Shown here: piece by piece, positions 53,281 to 62,860 of the stretch
Layout of the letters: each line of letters opens with the position of its first letter
Position numbering within the stretch: the first letter of the stretch is position 1
DNA from: Streptomyces sp. CA-278952
Lineage (GTDB): Bacteria > Actinomycetota > Actinomycetes > Streptomycetales > Streptomycetaceae
DNA length: 64,000 nucleotides
NCBI RefSeq assembly: GCF_028747205.1
Contig: NZ_CP112880.1
Span: 6,917,501 to 6,981,500, forward strand
Direction: 5' to 3'
Notes under the pieces: model-generated
Databases searched by the model: none
Told to the model about the DNA's origin: nothing
The model's input: only the letters and a program-made list of their open reading frames with translations
Translations under genes and position numbers: made by a program

Positions 53281-54357
53281 TCAGCCGGCCGGCGGGGCCT
53301 TGGCCGCGCACGGGGCGGGGGCGGCGGTCTCGGTGCGCGCGGACGGAACGCCCAGCACGGTCTCCTCCAGATACTCCTCGGGCTCCTCGTACTGGCCCAC
53401 GTCGGCGGGGTTGTAGCGCGGCGTCCGGCGGGACCAGTCCAGGTTGCCGCGCATCCAGCTCCGCATCCCGTCGAGGTAGGGCACCAGCATCCCGGACAGC
53501 TCCGGATACAGCTCCAGCAGCTCGTCCTCGGCGGTCAGGAACCGCTCGGTCTCCATCGCGAGGCGCTCCGCGACGTGGTCCAGCGCCTGCTGCTCCCCGA
53601 AGCCCCGGTGGTGGCGGACCAGGTGGACGAGGTTGTGGATCTCGCCGAGCACCTGCTCCTTCTCGAAGGAGTACACGTCGTTGGCCCAGCACACGTGGTT
53701 GCAGGCGGCTTCCAGGGCGGTGATGAAGCGGGGGTCGTTGTGGATCGACTCCGGGGCGTCGATGCCCGCCACGATTTCTATGAGGTCCATGCAGACGTGG
53801 ATGGCCCCGGTGTGCCGCCGCTTGGCGATGTACGTGTCCTCCGAGGGCACCACGTCCTCGGCGCGGTTCCCCGCCTCCCAGGTGGTGGCGGTCGTGAGGT
53901 AGGTGACCAGGTGCCAGGCGAACCGGGTCCGCCAGTGCGGGGCGGCGTTCGGCATCGTACGTTTCCACAGGTCGGCCAGGGCCGTCACGGCGGCCGGGAC
54001 GTCCTCGCCCGGCAGCGGCTCGGGGGCGGAGCCGTCGACCACCGCGCGCATCCGGTCGACGACGTCTCTCACCCGCTCGGGTGAACGCCCGAGGTGGCCG
54101 TCGTCGAGCTGGTCGTCGACCAGGAAGAGCCAGACGAACCAGTCGGCCACCAGATCGAGGTGTTCCTCGTCGGCCGTCGGATAGACCATGCCGACGAACG
54201 CCCCGAAATCAGCCTGCTCGAATCGGTTCCTCGCGGACTCGCGGTGGACCAGACCCGTCCGTCTGGTCCAGCTGTCCAGATGCCCACGGGTGTGCGCCAC
54301 GTGCGGGTTGGTCCGCTGTGGGAACGGGCAGTAGATGTCCGGCAGTTCGCTGTCCAC
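53281..54357 (-). CDS. Class I terpene synthase (terpene cyclase), product unknown
   Basis: About 358 residues. It has the bacterial terpene synthase fingerprint: aspartate-rich motif VDDQLDD (residues 80-86), the NSE triad NDVYSFEKE (226-234), an Arg in KRRHTGA (about 180) as the diphosphate sensor, and the C-terminal RY pair (313-314). It should cyclise farnesyl or geranyl diphosphate with three Mg ions. Specificity cannot be read from the sequence. The GTG at 54357 gives VDSELPDIYCPFPQRTNPHV, where family members begin. The frame is open to a GTG at 54546, which would add 63 low-complexity residues and one TTA codon. No P450 or prenyltransferase lies beside it, so it is a stand-alone volatile-terpene gene inserted beside guaB1. 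Confidence 0.88.
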   Translation of the reverse strand: MDSELPDIYCPFPQRTNPHVAHTRGHLDSWTRRTGLVHRESARNRFEQADFGAFVGMVYPTADEEHLDLVADWFVWLFLVDDQLDDGHLGRSPERVRDVVDRMRAVVDGSAPEPLPGEDVPAAVTALADLWKRTMPNAAPHWRTRFAWHLVTYLTTATTWEAGNRAEDVVPSEDTYIAKRRHTGAIHVCMDLIEIVAGIDAPESIHNDPRFITALEAACNHVCWANDVYSFEKEQVLGEIHNLVHLVRHHRGFGEQQALDHVAERLAMETERFLTAEDELLELYPELSGMLVPYLDGMRSWMRGNLDWSRRTPRYNPADVGQYEEPEEYLEETVLGVPSARTETAAPAPCAAKAPPAG

Positions 54358-54521
54358 AGGCGGATCGGGATCCTCTCCGGTCAAACGGTGTGCCCAGGGG
54401 GGCCGACGAGCCGGATCGACGTTTCGGACACCCACGGGACCTGCGCGTTTGAAGCTACCTGACCCCTTGTCACCCGGTCCAGGGATGGTGATCACGAATG
54501 ATTCGAATCCTGTTCGGGTAG

Positions 54522-56132
<1,611 letters not shown>

Positions 56133-56147
56133 TCCCGGATACACCGC

Positions 56148-56196
56148 AACGACCCTGCCCCCTCCGGCACTTCGCGCCGGAGGGGGCAGGGTCGTT
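56148..56196 (+). terminator. Terminator after guaB1
   Basis: Perfect 21-bp stem (56148-56168 with 56176-56196), 7-base loop, ending GTCGTTTTCG. The strongest terminator in the window, 16 bases after the stop. Confidence 0.92.
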
Positions 56197-56228
56197 TTCG
56201 GGCCTCCGGAGGCGGGTCGGGGGTGCGC

Positions 56229-56243
56229 TTCAACTTCGTTGAA
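56229..56243. promoter_or_regulatory. Candidate operator upstream of the aldehyde dehydrogenase
   Basis: Perfect inverted repeat TTCAAC-TTC-GTTGAA, followed by the AT-rich TGGTAAGTAATATGAAG (56244-56260), which is likely promoter DNA. It ends 56 bases before the start codon. Confidence 0.55.
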
Positions 56244-56298
56244 TGGTAAGTAATATGAAGCTCACTCAGCTGCCCGCCTCTCTGCGGTAAGGGATCTC

Positions 56299-57756
56299 AT
56301 GTCCTTCTTCACTGACCTGGCCCACCAGTACATCGACGGCGAGTGGAGGCCGGGGAAGGGGTCCTGGGACATCATCGACTTCAACCCGTTCGACGGGGAG
56401 AAGCTCGCCTCGATCCCCGTCGCCACCGCCGACGAGGTCGACCAGGCCTACCGGGCCGCCGAGCGCGCCCAGCAGGCGTGGGCGGACACCAACCCGTACA
56501 GCAGGCGGACCGTCCTGGAGAAGGCGCTGCACCTCGTCGAGGAGCGCGAGCCGGAGATCAGCGACGCGATCGTCGCCGAGCTCGGCGGCACCCGGCTGAA
56601 GGCCGCCTTCGAACTGCACCTGGCCAAGGAGTTCCTCCGCGAGGCCATCCAGCTGGCGTTGCGCCCCGCCGGACAGATCCTCCCCTCGCCGACCGACGGC
56701 AAGGAGAACCGCGTCTACCGCGTGCCCGTCGGGGTCGTCGGCGTGATCAGCCCGTTCAACTTCCCGTTCCTGCTCTCCCTCAAGTCCGTCGCCCCCGCGC
56801 TGGCCCTCGGCAACGCCGTCGTCCTCAAGCCGCACCAGAACACCCCGATCTGCGGCGGCACCCTGCTGGCCAGGATCTTCGAGGACGCGGGGCTGCCCGC
56901 CGGGCTCCTGAACGTCGTGATCACCGACATCGCGGAGATCGGCGACACCCTGCTGGAGCACCCCGTGCCGCAGGTCATCTCCTTCACCGGCTCGGACAAG
57001 GTCGGCCGCCACGTCGCCACCGTCTGCGCCCGGAACCTCAAGCGCGCCGTCCTCGAACTCGGCGGCAACAGCGCCCTGATCGTGCTCGACGACGCGGACG
57101 TGGACTACGCCGTCGACGCGGCGGTCTTCAGCCGGTACGTCCACCAGGGCCAGGTCTGCATGGCCGCCAACCGCATCCTGGTCGACCGCGCCGTGGAGGC
57201 GGAGTTCACCGAGAAGTTCGTCGCCAAGGTCGCCTCGCTCACCGTCGGCGACCCCGCCGACCCGGCCACCCAGATCGGCCCGCTGATCAACTCCTCGCAG
57301 GCCGAATCCATCTCCAAGCTCGTCGACCAGACCGTGGCGGCCGGGGCGACGGCGCTGCTGCACGGCCGCGCCGACGGCAACCTGGTCAGCCCCTCCGTGC
57401 TGACCGGTCTCGCCGCCGACTCGCCCGTCCTGCACCAGGAGATCTTCGGCCCCGTCGCCCTGCTGGTGCCCTTCGACGGTGAGGACGAGGCCGTCCGCAT
57501 CGCCAACGACACCCCGTACGGCCTCAGCGGCGCCGTCCACACCGGCAACATCGAGCGCGGGGTGCGGATCGGCCAGCGCATCCACACCGGCATGATCCAC
57601 ATCAACGACGGCACCGTCCACGACGAGCCGATCGTCCCCTTCGGCGGCGAGAAGAGCTCCGGCCTCGGCCGGCTGAACGGCGACTCGATGGTCGAGGCCT
57701 TCACCACCCAGAAGTGGATCTCCATCCAGCACGGCCGCTCGCAGTTCCCCTTCTGA
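56299..57756 (+). CDS. NAD(P)-dependent aldehyde dehydrogenase
   Basis: 485 residues of the ALDH superfamily, closest in feel to benzaldehyde/vanillin-type dehydrogenases. NAD-binding VISPFNFPFLLSLKSVAPALA and FTGSDKVGRHVA precede the general base Glu253 in LELGGNSALIV and the nucleophile Cys287 in YVHQGQVCMAANRI. The C-terminus has VPFGGEKSSGLGRLNGDSMVEAFT. The catalytic residues are complete. The substrate is not deducible. An Lrp-type regulator follows on the same strand, which suggests a role in amino-acid-derived aldehyde oxidation. Confidence 0.92.
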   Translation: MSFFTDLAHQYIDGEWRPGKGSWDIIDFNPFDGEKLASIPVATADEVDQAYRAAERAQQAWADTNPYSRRTVLEKALHLVEEREPEISDAIVAELGGTRLKAAFELHLAKEFLREAIQLALRPAGQILPSPTDGKENRVYRVPVGVVGVISPFNFPFLLSLKSVAPALALGNAVVLKPHQNTPICGGTLLARIFEDAGLPAGLLNVVITDIAEIGDTLLEHPVPQVISFTGSDKVGRHVATVCARNLKRAVLELGGNSALIVLDDADVDYAVDAAVFSRYVHQGQVCMAANRILVDRAVEAEFTEKFVAKVASLTVGDPADPATQIGPLINSSQAESISKLVDQTVAAGATALLHGRADGNLVSPSVLTGLAADSPVLHQEIFGPVALLVPFDGEDEAVRIANDTPYGLSGAVHTGNIERGVRIGQRIHTGMIHINDGTVHDEPIVPFGGEKSSGLGRLNGDSMVEAFTTQKWISIQHGRSQFPF

Positions 57757-57832
57757 AAGCCCTCCCGCCCGGTCCCGGCCGGCCGGGACCCCATCACGCC
57801 GGGCACGCCCGGGACGGCGGCGCATGGTCTAC

Positions 57833-57862
57833 TGCGGGAGGCGGCACGCTCCGCCTCCCGCA
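57833..57862 (+). terminator. Hairpin between the aldehyde dehydrogenase and the Lrp gene
   Basis: Perfect 12-bp stem (57833-57844 with 57851-57862), loop CACGCT. It lies 35 bases before the Lrp start and ends dehydrogenase transcription or structures the Lrp leader. Confidence 0.65.
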
Positions 57863-57896
57863 AGCCGACCCATCGCAGAGAAGTGAACCGCCCGAC

Positions 57897-58355
57897 GTGC
57901 GCCTGAACGACCTCGACGAACGCATCGTCCACGCCCTCGCCGAAGACGCCCGGCGCTCCTACGCCGACATCGGCGCGATCGTCGGCCTCTCCGCCCCCGC
58001 CGTGAAACGCCGCGTCGACCGGCTGCGGGCCGAGGGGGCGATCACCGGCTTCACCGTGCGGGTCGACCCGGCGGCGCTCGGCTGGGAGACCGAGGGTTTC
58101 ATCGAGATCTACTGCAGCCGCAACACCTCCCCGGACGCCATCAAGCAGGGCCTCGCCCGCTATCCGGAGATCGCCTCGGCCTCGACGGTGACCGGCGAGG
58201 CGGACGCGGTGGTGCAGGTCTTCGCCGCCGACATGCGCCACTTCGAACAGGTCCTGGAGCGGATCGCGGGGGAGCCGTACGTCGAACGCACCAAATCCGT
58301 CCTGGTGCTCTCGCCGCTGCTGCGGCGGTACGCGGCGGAGGGCCCGCCCGCTTAA
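57897..58355 (+). CDS. Lrp/AsnC-family transcriptional regulator
   Basis: 152 residues. The N-terminal helix-turn-helix (LNDLDERIVHALAEDARRSYADIGAIVGLSAPAVKRRVDRL) is followed by the RAM ligand-binding domain (FTVRVDPAALGWETEGFIEI, VTGEADAVVQVFAADMRHFEQVLERI). These proteins sense amino acids and bind DNA as octamers. It lies just upstream of an amidase and amine oxidase predicted to degrade an amino acid and is their likely local regulator. The GTG at 57897 is the only start that gives the standard N-terminus. The longer frame crosses the hairpin and the dehydrogenase end. Confidence 0.93.
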   Translation: MRLNDLDERIVHALAEDARRSYADIGAIVGLSAPAVKRRVDRLRAEGAITGFTVRVDPAALGWETEGFIEIYCSRNTSPDAIKQGLARYPEIASASTVTGEADAVVQVFAADMRHFEQVLERIAGEPYVERTKSVLVLSPLLRRYAAEGPPA

Positions 58356-58430
58356 GGACCCGCCGCCTGGGGTCCTCCTCCCGGCAGTGGCGCACATCAC
58401 CCCGCTGACCTGCGATGACACCTCACGCAA

Positions 58431-58468
58431 CGATTCGTCGCGCCTCGCCCTTCCCGCGCAACGAATCG
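58431..58468. promoter_or_regulatory. Candidate Lrp-type operator upstream of the amidase gene
   Basis: CGATTCGT (58431-58438) and its inverted copy ACGAATCG (58461-58468) are 30 bp apart start to start, about three helical turns. Both are embedded in GCAACG context, and a third GCGCAAC follows near 58478. Spacing of this kind suits an Lrp octamer. Confidence 0.45.
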
Positions 58469-58565
58469 ACGGTTGGTGCGCAACACTCGCGCCTTGTCCG
58501 GGCCGATCCGGGCCACGTACCTTCGTTACGTCTCCCCACCCCGCCCGCACCGCCCGAGGTCAGCC

Positions 58566-59363
58566 ATGCCGTCGTTGCGCACCGCCCTGCTCCAGAGTTC
58601 CGGACGCCCGGGCGTCGTCGCCGAGAACCTGAAGGCGCTGGACGAGGCCGCCGCGCGGGCCGCCGGTGCGGGGGCCCGGCTGCTGGTTACGCCCGAGCTG
58701 TTCCTCACCGGATACGCCATCGGCGACGCGGTCCCCGAGCTGGCCGAACCCGCCGACGGCCCCGGCGCCGAGGCAGTCGCCGAGATCGCCGTACGCCACG
58801 GCCTCGCGGTCCTCTACGGCTACCCGGAGCGCGACGGGGAGCGGATCTTCAACGCGTCCCAGCTCATCGGCCCCGACGGCGGGCGCCTCGCGAACTACCG
58901 CAAGACCCACCTGTTCGGCTGCTTCGAGCAGGAGTGGTTCACCCCCGGCGACCAGCCGGTCGTCCAGGCCGACCTCGACGGCATCCGCATCGGCCTGCTG
59001 ATCTGCTACGACGTCGAGTTCCCGGAGAACGTCCGGGCGCACGCCCTCGCCGGCACCGATCTGCTGCTGGTGCCCACCGCGCAGATGCACCCCTTCCAGT
59101 TCGTCGCCGAATCCGTCGTCCCCGTACGGGCCTTCGAGAGCCAGATGTACGTGGCGTACGTCAACCGCACAGGCCCGGAAGGCGCGTTCGAGTTCGTCGG
59201 GCTCAGCTGCCTGGCCGGCCCGGACGGCACCGTGCGCGCCCGCGCCGGACGCGGCGAGGAACTCGTCGTCGGCGAGGTGGACCCGGAGTTCCTGGCCGCC
59301 TCGCGCGCCGCCAACCCGTATCTGCACGACCGCCGCCCCGGCCTGTACGGCTCCCTCGCCTGA
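58566..59363 (+). CDS. Carbon-nitrogen hydrolase, probable 5-aminopentanamidase (DavA-like)
   Basis: Nitrilase-superfamily amidase, 265 residues, with the catalytic triad Glu44 (TPELFLTG), Lys113 (YRKTHLFG) and Cys147 (LICYDVEFPE). The size matches Pseudomonas DavA (264 residues, from memory), which turns 5-aminopentanamide into 5-aminovalerate. It is followed after 48 bases by an FAD amine oxidase of DavB size, and the pair would degrade L-lysine. The alternative is indole-3-acetamide hydrolysis if the oxidase prefers tryptophan, though known enzymes for that step are amidase-signature proteins. The ATG at 58566 is given. Confidence 0.85.
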   Translation: MPSLRTALLQSSGRPGVVAENLKALDEAAARAAGAGARLLVTPELFLTGYAIGDAVPELAEPADGPGAEAVAEIAVRHGLAVLYGYPERDGERIFNASQLIGPDGGRLANYRKTHLFGCFEQEWFTPGDQPVVQADLDGIRIGLLICYDVEFPENVRAHALAGTDLLLVPTAQMHPFQFVAESVVPVRAFESQMYVAYVNRTGPEGAFEFVGLSCLAGPDGTVRARAGRGEELVVGEVDPEFLAASRAANPYLHDRRPGLYGSLA

Positions 59364-59411
59364 GCCCGTCTCCTCCCTGAACTTCCGTACCGCGCAAGGA
59401 GTCCGTACCCC

Positions 59412-61106
59412 ATGACGTCCACGGTGCCCAACGCCGTCCAGCACACCGACGCGGCCGCCCCGCCGATCACCATGTTCGGGCCGGACTTCCCGTACGCCTA
59501 CGACGACTTCCTCGCCCACCCGGCGGGCCTCGGGCAGATACCGGCGACCGAGCACGGCCAGGAGGTCGCCGTCATCGGCGGCGGGCTCTCCGGGATCATC
59601 GCCGCGTACGAGCTGATGAAGATGGGCCTCAAGCCCGTCGTCTACGAGGCCGACCGGATCGGCGGCCGGCTGCGCACCGTCGGCTTCGACGGCTGCGACC
59701 CCTCGCTCACCGCCGAGATGGGCGCCATGCGCTTCCCGCCCTCCTCCACGGCGCTCCAGCACTACATCGACCTGGTGGGCCTGGAGACCCGGCCCTTCCC
59801 CAACCCGCTCTCCCCGGCCACACCCTCGACCGTCGTCGACCTCAAGGGCGAGTCGCACTACGCCGAGACCATCGACGACCTGCCGCAGGTCTACCGCGAC
59901 GTGGCCGAGGCGTGGAGCGCCGCTCTGGAGGAGGGCGCCGACTTCTCCGACATGAACCGGGCGCTGCGCGAGCGCGACGTACCGCGCATCCGGGAGATCT
60001 GGTCGCAGCTCGTCGAGCGGCTCGACAACCAGACCTTCTACGGCTTCCTCTGCGACTCCGACGCGTTCAAGTCCTTCCGGCACCGCGAGATCTTCGGCCA
60101 GGTCGGCTTCGGCACCGGCGGCTGGGACACCGACTTCCCCAACTCCATCCTGGAGATTTTGCGCGTCGTCTACACCGAGGCCGACGACCACCACCGCGGC
60201 ATCGTCGGCGGCAGCCAGCAGCTCCCGCTGCGCCTGTGGGACCGCGAGCCGCAGAAGATCGTCCACTGGCCGCTCGGCACCTCGCTGGCCTCCCTGCACG
60301 AGGGCGAGCCGCGTCCCGCCGTGACCCGGCTGACCCGTACCGCGGGCAACCGCATCACGGTCACCGACGCCACCGGCGACATCCGCACCTTCCGGGCCGC
60401 GGTCTTCACCGGCCAGTCCTGGCTGCTGCTCTCCAAGATCGACTGCGACGACGCGCTCTTCCCGATCGACCACTGGACGGCGATGGAGCGCACCCATTAC
60501 ATGGAGTCGTCCAAGCTGTTCGTCCCGGTCGACCGGCCGTTCTGGCTGGACAAGGACGCGACCACCGGCCGCGACACCATGTCGATGACGCTCACCGACC
60601 GGATGACCCGGGGGACGTACCTCCTGGACGACGGCCCCGACAAGCCCGCCGTCATCTGCCTCTCCTATACATGGTGCGACGACAGCCTGAAGTGGCTGCC
60701 GCTCTCCCCGAAGGAGCGCATGGAGGTCATGCTCAAGTCGCTCGGCGAGATCTACCCGAACGTCGACGTCCGGAGCCACATCATCGGCAATCCGGTCACC
60801 GTCTCCTGGGAGAACGAGCCCTGGTTCATGGGCGCCTTCAAAGCGAACCTGCCCGGCCACTACCGTTACCAGCGGCGGCTGTTCACCCACTTCATGCAGG
60901 ACGCGCTGCCCGCCGACAAGCGGGGCCTGTTCCTGGCGGGCGACGACATCTCCTGGACGGCCGGCTGGGCCGAGGGCGCGGTGCAGACCGCGCTGAACGC
61001 CGTGTGGGGCGTCATGCACCAGTTCGGCGGGGCGACCGACGCGACCAACCCCGGACCCGGCGACGTCTTCGACGAGATCGCCCCGGTGGAACTCCCCGAG
61101 GACTGA
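59412..61106 (+). CDS. FAD-dependent amine oxidase, probable L-lysine (or tryptophan) 2-monooxygenase
   Basis: 564 residues. The dinucleotide-binding motif EVAVIGGGLSGIIAAYELMKMG starts near residue 54, followed by YEADRIGGRLRTV and the substrate-Arg region EMGAMRFPPSS, which is typical of amino acid oxidases and 2-monooxygenases. The C-terminus LFLAGDDISWTAGWAEGAVQTALNAVWG closes the FAD site. Length and organisation match lysine 2-monooxygenase DavB and tryptophan 2-monooxygenase IaaM, which decarboxylate an amino acid to an amide. The neighbouring amidase fits this. AAGGAG lies 10 bases before the ATG. No aminotransferase for the next lysine-pathway step is nearby. Confidence 0.87.
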   Translation: MTSTVPNAVQHTDAAAPPITMFGPDFPYAYDDFLAHPAGLGQIPATEHGQEVAVIGGGLSGIIAAYELMKMGLKPVVYEADRIGGRLRTVGFDGCDPSLTAEMGAMRFPPSSTALQHYIDLVGLETRPFPNPLSPATPSTVVDLKGESHYAETIDDLPQVYRDVAEAWSAALEEGADFSDMNRALRERDVPRIREIWSQLVERLDNQTFYGFLCDSDAFKSFRHREIFGQVGFGTGGWDTDFPNSILEILRVVYTEADDHHRGIVGGSQQLPLRLWDREPQKIVHWPLGTSLASLHEGEPRPAVTRLTRTAGNRITVTDATGDIRTFRAAVFTGQSWLLLSKIDCDDALFPIDHWTAMERTHYMESSKLFVPVDRPFWLDKDATTGRDTMSMTLTDRMTRGTYLLDDGPDKPAVICLSYTWCDDSLKWLPLSPKERMEVMLKSLGEIYPNVDVRSHIIGNPVTVSWENEPWFMGAFKANLPGHYRYQRRLFTHFMQDALPADKRGLFLAGDDISWTAGWAEGAVQTALNAVWGVMHQFGGATDATNPGPGDVFDEIAPVELPED

Positions 61107-61160
61107 GCAGGACCCGGGCAGGGACTCGGCGGTCGTGGCCTCGGAGCAGCGCCCGCCGGA

Positions 61161-62612
61161 TCAGGACTTCCGAGGCCCCGCGCCCTGGACGCCGGAACTC
61201 CCGTCGTGAGCGCCCTCGCCGTCCGAGCTGTCGCCGTCCGAGCTCTCGTCGTACGCGGAAGTGCCGGAGTCCAGCAGCGGTTCCTGCGTCTTGAGATGGG
61301 CCGGGGCGAAGGCCCGCAGCACGTGGTAGCCGGTGATCACGACGATCGTGCCGAGGGCGATGCCGCCCAGCTCGAAGTTGTCCGTGATCTTCAGGCTCAC
61401 CCCGCCGACGCCGATGATGATGCCCGCGGCCGCCGGGACGAGGTTGAGCGGATTACGCAGGTCCACCCGGCCGTTCAGCCAGATCTGCGCACCGAGCAGG
61501 CCGATCATCCCGTAAAGGATCACGGTGATCCCGCCGAGGACCCCGCCCGGGATCGCCGCGACGACCGCGCCGAACTTGGGGCACAGGCCGAAGAGCAGTG
61601 CGAAGCAGGCCGCCGCCCAGTACGCGGCGGTGGAGTAGACGCGGGTCGCGGCCATCACGCCGATGTTCTCGGAGTAGGTGGTGTTGGGCGGCCCGCCCAC
61701 GGCGGTGGAGAGCATCGACGCCGCGCCGTCCGCCGCGATGGCGGTGCCGAGCTTGTCGTCCAGCGAGTCGCCGGTCATCTCGCCCACGGCCTTCACATGC
61801 CCGGCGTTCTCCGCGACCAGCGCGATCACCACGGGCAGCGCCACCAGGATCGCGGACCACTCGAAGCTCGGTGCGTGGAAGGACGGCAAGCCGATCCAGT
61901 CGGCCTGGCCGACGGCGGACAGGTCCAGGCGCCAGTGGTCGGTGGCCTCGCCACCGCCCACCGGCGAGTGGATCTTGCCGAACACCAGGTCGAGGAGCCA
62001 GGACAGCACGTATCCGAAGACCAGCCCGAGGAAGATCGCGATCCGGGAGAGGAAGCCGCGCAGGCAGACCACGGCGAGTCCGGTGAACAGCATCACCGCC
62101 AGCGCCGTCCACTGGTCCTGCGGCCAGTAGGTCGACGCGGTCACCGGTGCGAGGTTGAAGCCGATCAGCATCACCACCGCGCCCGTCACCACCGGCGGCA
62201 TCGCCGCGTGGATGATCCGCGCGCCGAACCGCTGCACGGCGAGACCCACGAGGAAGAGGGCCACCGCGACCACGAACACCGCGCCCGTGATGGTGGCGAC
62301 ATCGCCGCCGCTCGCCCGGATCGTGGCCGCGACGCCGACGAAGGAGAGCGAGCAGCCCAGATAGCTGGGCACCCGGCCCTTGGTCGCCAGCAGGAAGATC
62401 GCGGTCGCGACGCCGGACATCATGATCGCGAGATTCGGGTCGAGGCCCATCAGGACCGGAGCGACGAACGACGCCCCGAACATCGCGACCACGTGCTGTG
62501 CGCCGAGTCCGAACGTACGGGGCCAGGAGAGCCGCTCGTCGGGCCGCACCACCGCCCCGGGCGCCGGTGTCTTCCCGTCGCCGTGCAAGGTCCAGCGCAC
62601 GCCGAGGCTCAT
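61161..62612 (-). CDS. Uracil/xanthine permease (NCS2 family)
   Basis: 483-residue membrane protein with about 14 hydrophobic helices. Family motifs are the N-terminal GLGAQHVVAMFGASFVAPVL, the central ALVAENAGHVKAVGEMTG with the substrate-binding Glu, and VGGPPNTTYSENIGVMAATRVYS, the UraA-type signature that points to uracil over xanthine. The acidic, Ser-rich cytoplasmic tail (about 35 residues) is unusual in composition but common in streptomycetes. It would import pyrimidine bases for salvage, which complements the pyr genes 22 kb away. The start ATG is 62612. The gene is convergent with the amine oxidase. Confidence 0.92.
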   Translation of the reverse strand: MSLGVRWTLHGDGKTPAPGAVVRPDERLSWPRTFGLGAQHVVAMFGASFVAPVLMGLDPNLAIMMSGVATAIFLLATKGRVPSYLGCSLSFVGVAATIRASGGDVATITGAVFVVAVALFLVGLAVQRFGARIIHAAMPPVVTGAVVMLIGFNLAPVTASTYWPQDQWTALAVMLFTGLAVVCLRGFLSRIAIFLGLVFGYVLSWLLDLVFGKIHSPVGGGEATDHWRLDLSAVGQADWIGLPSFHAPSFEWSAILVALPVVIALVAENAGHVKAVGEMTGDSLDDKLGTAIAADGAASMLSTAVGGPPNTTYSENIGVMAATRVYSTAAYWAAACFALLFGLCPKFGAVVAAIPGGVLGGITVILYGMIGLLGAQIWLNGRVDLRNPLNLVPAAAGIIIGVGGVSLKITDNFELGGIALGTIVVITGYHVLRAFAPAHLKTQEPLLDSGTSAYDESSDGDSSDGEGAHDGSSGVQGAGPRKS

Positions 62613-62860
62613 GGTTGCTCCCTGAAGGTCTGCTCGGTGTGCCGGCCGGTCTGCGACCCGGTTGTTCCGTGTTCACCTGCGGAAAAGATCAGCGTCATGG
62701 TAGTGGTGCGGCGGGCGGCGCCGCGCGAGGGTCTCCCGCCGCGCGCCGCCGTACCGCTGCCCGGCCTGCCGTACCTCGCCGCCGCCCGCCGCACCCGTAC
62801 CGCGTCCCGCGCCGCCCCCGCGCCCGTGCGCGCCGCCGTACCGCGTTCCGTCCGGTCCCG

